A stretch of DNA of 64,000 bases from assembly GCF_000002075.1 (NCBI RefSeq), contig NW_004797756.1:60544-124543 (forward strand), given 5' to 3'. The position numbers were made by a program, and so were the translations under genes. This DNA comes from Aplysia californica. Taxonomy: Eukaryota; Mollusca; Gastropoda; Aplysiida; Aplysiidae. Below the pieces are notes generated by a model that was not told the DNA's origin, did not search any database, and saw nothing but the letters and a program-made list of their open reading frames with translations. Within the stretch, counting starts at the first letter, position 1. Every line of letters starts with the position of its first letter. This document shows, piece after piece, positions 59,601 through 64,000 of this stretch.

Positions 59601-62600
59601 GGTAGTGTTCTCAACCTACTTTTGGAGTGTAATTTTTAAAAATGTTATTTTGAACACTGTCTTTTTGAATGGGGTAGCAAAATATTATTTTGAAATCTAT
59701 CTTTTACCTTATGGAGACTGTGAGTTAGCCTTCTGTGCAATGGAATGTGGATGGACTGTTCCTTTGGGCTTAGGGTATCAGGGCTCAAGGGTTGATGGTC
59801 AGATGGCAAAAAGTCCCTTTGAATACTATCTATTAAGTGTCCGAAAGGTTATTAGATTTGGTAGGGACCCCTAACATTGGTTTGGTCCTGCTTTTATTGA
59901 CAAAAGCGTGCACTCGTAAACTTGTTTGGATAAAATGCTGAATTGTATGTTTTAAACATTGCAACTTGATAATGATATCACAGCCTTATATTTGAAACAA
60001 TGTCCACGTTATTTTTAATATCACTCTTGAAATAAAATTTGGAAGCTTGTGGTAGACATGGTCTTATCTACAGAAATATTAGAATGGAAAGCAAATTGGA
60101 GTAATTCAACCATAGCTATTTTGAAATACATATATAAACTTAGAAACCTGTTATTCAATTTGTTAAAGTGAGAGCTTTTCTGAAATCATCTTGTGATCTG
60201 TTTGTGATCTTTTCCCCAGGATTTCCTGGACTGGCTAAGTGGTCATCTGCTGGGCTGTCTTTATCCAGGCTCAGCATTTGCATACCGCACCTGTAGTCTT
60301 GCCATCTTGTCTCTGATGACAACTTTCTTCTCCACAGGTCTGTTTTACTGGAATAACAATAAGTGTCTGATTGTCTATTTTTGCGTGTGTCTGTGAGTTT
60401 GTGTTTGTATGTATGTGTGTATCTGTGAGTCTGTGTATGTGTGAATACACATTTTTAAAGATATAGTGTAGATTTCATTATGTCTGATTTTCATGGTGCA
60501 ATTTTGTGTCCTTGGGAAATATTTTTTACAAAATTTTCTGTTCACCTTGCCAGAATGAAGTATTTGATATTAAAGAGACAAGGAATTTGTATGAATGATG
60601 TTGGACAATGTCTGATATGTAGCAACACTGTTTGTGACTGTTTTTGATTTGTCTGAACTTCCGTAGTATTCATTACTTTTGCTCCACTTTAAAAAAAATG
60701 TTATTGTGTTTATGGGTTGTGGGTTAGGTTGTTTTTTGAGGTGGGGGAGAGGGGGAGGTGGTACTTGAACTCTACAGATAATAATATTGTGACTCTATTT
60801 TGACTTCATAAATATGTCTTTTTATTTCTTTAACATCCTCCACCTAGAATTATGATGCAAATAAAACATATTGTACCCATTTTCTGAAAATTACATCATA
60901 TTATGTTTGTCATTTCTTGCTGTATCCTTGTTTTCTTTTGCTTTGTTTTCAGAGAGTGATGGCTACTCTCTCCCCTCCTTCTTGTCGGACACCCATCTCC
61001 ATACCCTACTTGAATGCCTCTCTGATACTTTTGAGGAAAACAAAAAAGAAGCTCTGAAAATCTTGACAGCTTACATGACCCAAGTAGGACCAGTGTGGGT
61101 AAGTGAAAGAAGGTTAATGATAAATACAGTATCCATAGCTTCAGTCTCTTGACATAAACTGATTTTATGTCACTGAAATTGATGATACTTTAAAGTTAGA
61201 CATATATATATATGAGGTTGCTTTCTGCAACATTTACAATTTAAATTTTGCTAAAATATTTCTTGAGCACATGTAGCCAGTTCCACAGATGTTAAGAAAC
61301 TGAAGTAAAAGGAAGTATAAATATTTTGGACTCATTACATTTTAACACCTTTGGGACCACCGACGTGCTTATACGCGAACTGTGCCCGAATCGGACCACC
61401 GACGTATATTTACACGATGGCAATATCACTCATTCAAGCGGGTTTATTCAAAATTATCCATGTTTTCAACTGCTTGTTCAACACAGAAGAGCTCTTTCCT
61501 TTTCGAATTCACCGAAGTTGTAGCCAGTTTGAGTTAATTAGAAGGGAAAAAGTGTCTTTGAAACAAGCATTTTCAAGGGATGTTGGTGGCGGTTCCGGTC
61601 CTGGGGATGGGATCAGCTGGTGTTTGGCAGGTCCCGAAGATGTTAAACAGCTAGGAGACGATGTCATTTTTCAGTATTTTGGATAGTGAATAAATCTCCC
61701 CCTTTCCTTACACCTCGTCAGAACCCCGACCAGCTGCGAGAAGCTCTGGTGTCCTCGATGACGCTAGCCTGCAGCACCAGGCCTCAGGACTGTGGCACGG
61801 CCGCATACTTCTTCCTCACCTTGATGAGACAGCAGCAGCTACACCCGGACACTTTTGACTTGTCTCGTGAGGGTTTTCATTTTCTTTCCTGTTTCAGCAT
61901 TTTTTTCTTTGTGTGCTGTCCTAAAGATAAGGCAGGATGATCTCTGTTCATCCAGTGTTTTGTTTTATTTAGTTTTTGTTTGTTGGGGTTTCTTTTTTGG
62001 GGAGGGGGTAGTATTTATTAATTTCTTATTTTTGATTCCTTTTTTTTTTTTTTTTAAACTTTAGGGGAACAATACCTATAGGGAGACGGAGGGAAATTCA
62101 GTGATAGTCTTGTTTGGCTTCCAGCAGACGACTCACCAATCTCATTATGACTCCCTTAACTGGCCTGTGCATTCTGATTCATCATTTATGTGCCACAATG
62201 TAGATACATCATAACAGCTTGTGCAGTGCTCAAACTTTATTAGATACAAATTTTATGTCTCACCTTTGCTTCCCACTGGGTCATTTTTTAGGTAATATGG
62301 GGATGAGACCTTTTCATTTTGTCTTATTGCTTTTTATATATTCTCTTAAGTTTAGTGGGCGAGATGGGGGTGGGGGAAGTGTTTTTTTGTAGATATAATG
62401 GCATTAAAATTTCTTCACTAAAGCCCTGGATTTTTTATGAATGTTTTAGAAATATGAAGAAATAGGTTTTGTTTTGATATACATTTATTTAAGCCTTTCT
62501 GAGGCAGAACCAGTGCAGGCAACTGTACTTTATATGAGCCAAATTTTGCATCTTTTGTGCAAAATTAATTTGATTGCTTTGTTCTTTTGGGGAGGGTCTC

Positions 62601-63834
62601 TCTTTTAAAAATTTTAAAATTTCAAGTTGAGAAAAACATGTCAATGTTCACTTCGTCAGAGCTACTTCCCAGCATATCCCACCTGTGGGCGTCATCCTCC
62701 ATCCCCTCCTCGATGACTTCATCTCCAAAGCTGTTCTTACTTCCTGTGCTGGTGTCGCTGCTGAACGATCAGATCGCCGTGGCTCAACACAGTCTGATCA
62801 CAGCCGCGGCAAACAGACCCATGTATCCCACGCTACACTGCATCAGATTTATTCTACATGAGCTCGACTTCAGGTAAATAAGTTTTGTTTTTTTCTGTTG
62901 TTGTTTTGGTTTTGTTTTGTTTTTTATAGGGGGTGGGGTGGGTGGAGGGGATTCAAGTTTCAAACCCTACTAAACATGATAAGGTTACTTCAGAGGAGTG
63001 AAGCCTGTGGTGAAGCGGTTAGGCTCTTTGCTGTTCCATGTAGATGTCATGCACGTGGGGAGACTTTTTATCAAATATCTTTATCTTTTTACTGGGACAT
63101 TTTATCCCTCTCATCCTGGGTTGGCCGTGACAGGCAGGGTGCAAGCAGCCCTCCTCCTAAATGATCTAAATAGTCTGCAATTAGATTAAATTACAGCTAT
63201 TCTTAGGTTATTTAGGAGTATGCTGTCAGTTTGATGAATGTTACTAATGCATGTCTTTTTCTGATCCTTAGCACCAGCTAGATTGTTTAGGAGTGTTTTT
63301 GGCAGATTGATGAACATTGCAAATATTTGTGCTTCTCGGAGCCTTAACACCTCTTAGATTATGTAGGAAAGTTGCTGGCAATTTGACAAACACTCCCTTA
63401 GAATTACACAGTTCTGGCATTTTTGGCTGTTTTTAGTTACAAAGACCATGCGATCAGAAACCAAATGCTCTATCTGCTCTGTCAAAATCGCAAGTTGATG
63501 AACATTACTAATGTGCATGTTTCTCTGGGCTTTAACACCTATTGTTAGATTGTTTGGCAGCGTTGCTGACAATTTGAAGGATGTTAATGACTATTCTGTT
63601 AAATTTCTCTTAGACTTTACAACTCTTGTTCGATTTTTAAAAAGAGAGTTTTTCTGGAAGTTTCATAAAGGTTACATTTTACTTCCCCCAGAACCTTGAC
63701 TCCGGAGATGTTACCTTCAGTAAGAGACTTCATAGCCTCACTTATACACAGCTGCTTGAACCTGTCTACTGTAGTTTCCCCTGTCGTGCAAAATTCTTCC
63801 CCTGAGGGTAATGTTCCAGAGGATGCTATCTTAG
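44030..63834 (+). CDS. THADA: THADA, N-terminal half, 22 exons, cut by window edge
   Basis: Armadillo-like protein THADA, relative of yeast Trm732, which partners the Trm7/FTSJ1 methyltransferase for ribose methylation of tRNA position 32; the fly protein also binds the SERCA calcium pump (known of the family). Coding exons: 44030-44098, 44902-45020, 45464-45630, 46621-46653, 47592-47640, 48423-48610, 50057-50148, 50954-51198, 53380-53445, 53918-54044, 54748-54814, 55425-55621, 56681-56953, 57520-57598, 58156-58340, 58652-58807, 59370-59468, 60220-60337, 60953-61098, 61722-61866, 62627-62873, 63692-63834. All are GT-AG with agreeing phases; 3010 nt, 1003 codons plus one base. The clearest identifier is LSTVVSPVVQNSSPEG in the last exon, against human LSTVVSPVIQSSSPEG. 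The DUF2428 core lies beyond the window. Confidence 0.9.
46948..47458. mobile_element. Non-autonomous DNA transposon, 29-bp perfect TIRs
   Basis: TIRs 46955-46983 (begins CAATGATAGTACATAACAAG) and 47423-47451 are exact inverted copies; similarity continues inward imperfectly (AAAAAAGTGTCC on both sides). ACAATGA flanks both ends (46948-46954 and 47452-47458), a probable 7-bp target-site duplication. Body 497 bp, non-coding. THADA intron 4. Confidence 0.85.
48287..48432 (+). repeat. Duplicated splice-acceptor segment, functional copy
   Basis: 146 bp including the polypyrimidine tract, the exon 6 acceptor (AG at 48421-48422) and the first ten coding bases. It is repeated at 49040-49183 with a 2-base gap and a few substitutions. 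Confidence 0.85.
48645..48925 (+). repeat. Three degenerate tandem units in THADA intron 6
   Basis: AATAAGATATGAATCATATT, GGGTTTTCTTTGGGACT and CAACAATTAATCATTCTAGA recur about every 95-115 bp with drift. Confidence 0.6.
49040..49183 (+). repeat. Duplicated splice-acceptor segment, second copy
   Basis: Near-identical to 48287-48432, with an intact TTGTCAG acceptor at 49172. Downstream frame reads ADVTVQCLEALTFDIQRAE then stop, unlike THADA, so this is a decoy acceptor rather than an exon. Confidence 0.8.
49392..49804. mobile_element. Inverted-repeat element, family G, copy 4
   Basis: Left GTCACGATGCGGTGGAATCA, GGCGCTCGTCAA; right TTGACGAGCACCTGATTTCA, CCACGCTACCTCAC. Interior is the reverse of the 23809 copy. 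THADA intron 6. Confidence 0.7.
50057..54814 (+). CDS. THADA: THADA exons 7-11
   Basis: Residues about 209-407. Exon 8 (50954-51198) encodes LAFLALAFGYIATMEVEEAL and CFFVDMFLTRLLQHGLR. Exons 9-10 run CTDTISKALYGKTVNLFTTK, then PTLQCLLDYVWTHWEDQLD; exon 11 continues VIRQSAKIVFENVLKIH. The last pair matches human GRLLEYVYTHWEHPLDALRH and QTKIMFKNLLQMH, a diagnostic THADA stretch. Intron 8 (51199-53379) holds the assembly gap and the RAG1 N-terminal-like fragment; exon 8 and exon 9 phases still agree (AG+G gives Arg), so no coding sequence need be missing there. Confidence 0.87.
51327..51426. other. Assembly gap (100 N)
   Basis: Exactly 100 N, the conventional size for a gap of unknown length, in THADA intron 8. 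It follows a run of G. Confidence 0.99.
51691..52060 (+). pseudogene. RAG1 N-terminal-like zinc-binding fragment (N-RAG-TP type)
   Basis: A 99-codon open frame has LCRVCG (C16, C19), then SDLFLVFEWNIKDNTSDKHS with H61, and MCLKCYKTI (C66, C69). This parallels vertebrate RAG1: CRICG, [26 protein letters not shown]. After one TGA the same frame continues with NCAVCEQRK, where RAG1 has SCDICNTARRG, so the frame appears interrupted and the copy decayed. Molluscs carry DNA transposons (N-RAG-TP, described in Aplysia) that encode a RAG1 N-terminal-like domain. No transposase core or element ends were found; the gap at 51327-51426 hides the left side. Confidence 0.6.
53655..53805 (+). repeat. SINE-like family K
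   Basis: CTGGTGTGATTTGTTCCTTC, TTTCCTATCAAACATCCATT, TTACTCTCTTGTAATGCCCC, TAATCTGTGGCACTTAT, CAAGTGCCGTGAAACTCTTA. Confidence 0.6.
54330..54450 (+). repeat. Dispersed repeat resembling a common mollusc interspersed motif
   Basis: GGTAGGGTGGCCAGTTCCTT, TCCACGCCGCCTTTACTTCC, GAAGTCAGGTACCCATTACA, GCTGGGTGGGCA. I recall closely similar strings as frequent in mollusc genomes; only one copy is in this window. Confidence 0.4.
55425..58807 (+). CDS. THADA: THADA exons 12-16
   Basis: Residues about 408-704. Exon 12: FTVSWTSRGKFGALTSCGRL (human LEWHIKGKYTCLGCLVECIG). Exon 13 (91 codons) has a low-complexity polar stretch then LFHQTWMLPVVRALTSSNKK (human QWHETWVSPLLFILCEGN). Exon 14: YLLPRLLKVGDQVLSYMV (human YLPKLLSYSPESLQYMV). 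Exon 15: GAIIMCLRRARVMGLL and GFLWYGQLDPIVLRSALCSL (human GALGALMACLRIARAHGHL). Exon 16: IRLDAFALVIENHKTTEAIT, FFLPTNLNNQSPAFRQAVVA (human VRIDTLGLLCESNRSTEIVS and ITYNLNSQSPGVRQQICSL). A (TC)n tract lies about 44 nt upstream of the exon 13 acceptor. Confidence 0.92.
55690..55810 (+). mobile_element. Decayed tRNA-derived SINE, family T
   Basis: TTTAATGGTTAGGCCTTTTA (A-box-like), TTGAATGTGTCCCACACAGA, TTGGGTTGGCCCTGACAATC. Middle part lost or diverged. Confidence 0.4.
56561..56636 (+). repeat. (TC)n microsatellite upstream of THADA exon 13
   Basis: About 37 uninterrupted TC units ending about 44 nt before the acceptor AG at 56679-56680. Confidence 0.95.
59085..59268 (+). repeat. SINE-like family K, fullest copy
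   Basis: GTGGTTGTCAGGAGCTCTGG, TGTGGTTTGCTCCTTCTTTC, CTATCAAACATCTATCGTCC, TTACTCTCTTGTAACACCTC, TAATCTTCTGGCGCTCATAT, GACCTTATGCAGTTGCGAGT, GCCGTAAAACCTCTACTAAA. Best template for the family. Confidence 0.65.
59370..63834 (+). CDS. THADA: THADA exons 17-22 (right edge of window)
   Basis: Residues about 705-1003. Exon 17: FFFRVKESCGALNRL (human LFCRIQESSQVLYKL). Exon 18: LYPGSAFAYRTCSLAILSLM (human LFPGSSYSTRFSALTILGSI). Exon 19: LHTLLECLSDTFEENKKEAL (human FQTLMECFTSTFEDVKILAF). Exon 20: CSTRPQDCGTAAYFFLTLM (human TSTKPYDCVTASYLLNFLI). Exon 21: LITAAANRPMYPTLHCIRFI (human LLQAAAAFPLYGRVHCITGA). Exon 22 ends PEGNVPEDAIL plus one base at 63834, followed by GTAATTT, so the gene continues to the right. 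The 63835-64000 stretch is intron. Confidence 0.9.
61340..61690 (+). other. Unidentified 350-bp insert-like segment in THADA intron 19
   Basis: More GC-rich than its surroundings, with a direct repeat (GGACCACCGACGT at 61356 and 61396) and an open frame ending GPEDVKQLGDDVIFQYFG then stop, directly before exon 20. I do not recognise the product; it could be a mobile-element piece. Confidence 0.35.
63003..63195 (+). mobile_element. tRNA-derived SINE, family T
   Basis: GTGGTGAAGCGGTTAGGCTC (A box), body TCTCATCCTGGGTTGGCCGT, GACAGGCAGGGTGCAAGCAG, CCTAAATGATCTAAATAGTC. THADA intron 21. Confidence 0.65.
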
Positions 63835-64000
63835 GTAATTTCCCCTTAATGGTGCTCCGAGTGTACTCTCTCGAACCTCAGTTGTAGTCAGCCTTCAGAG
63901 TGAAAATTGAAACGATAAGGTAAAAGAAAGAACCAGTGAAAGAGTTTGACATGTAATAAATTTCAGTTAGAATGTTACGGTGGATTGCATGCTCAAGATG

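Overview
This is animal nuclear DNA: long AT-rich introns, GT-AG splice sites, microsatellites, SINE-like repeats and small inverted-repeat transposons. The repeat vocabulary (a TCTAGA/AGATCT-rich block, tRNA-derived SINEs, a mollusc-type RAG1 N-terminal-like zinc-binding fragment) points to a mollusc, probably a gastropod. That assignment is inference from recalled repeats, not a database result.

Two conserved protein-coding genes lie head to head. On the minus strand, 40838 down to 8962, is a complete WDR81 orthologue (BEACH + WD40, endosome maturation). I reconstruct 28 coding exons whose phases agree, giving about 2135 residues; one splice donor (exon 18) stays ambiguous. On the plus strand, from 44030 to the right edge, is the N-terminal half of a THADA orthologue (Trm732-like, tRNA ribose-methylation partner). 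I find 22 coding exons for about 1003 residues; the rest lies beyond the window. The 3.2 kb between the two start codons holds the probable promoter region, a TCTAGA-rich block, a well-preserved 422-bp inverted-repeat transposon and a decayed LINE.

Region by region: 1-8961 is downstream of WDR81 and shows mostly repeats and no convincing gene. 8962-40838 is WDR81 with its repeat-laden introns: a 64-bp tandem array split by a TTAA-flanked element, a degenerate minisatellite, four SINE-like families and several inverted-repeat elements. 40839-44029 is the divergent interval. 44030-64000 is THADA, whose introns carry a 497-bp inverted-repeat element, a duplicated splice acceptor, a 100-base assembly gap and the RAG1 N-terminal-like fragment.

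The two genes are not known to act in one pathway. No rRNA, functional tRNA, CRISPR array or retrovirus-like element was recognised. All homology statements rest on recalled human WDR81, THADA and RAG1 sequences; no search was run.
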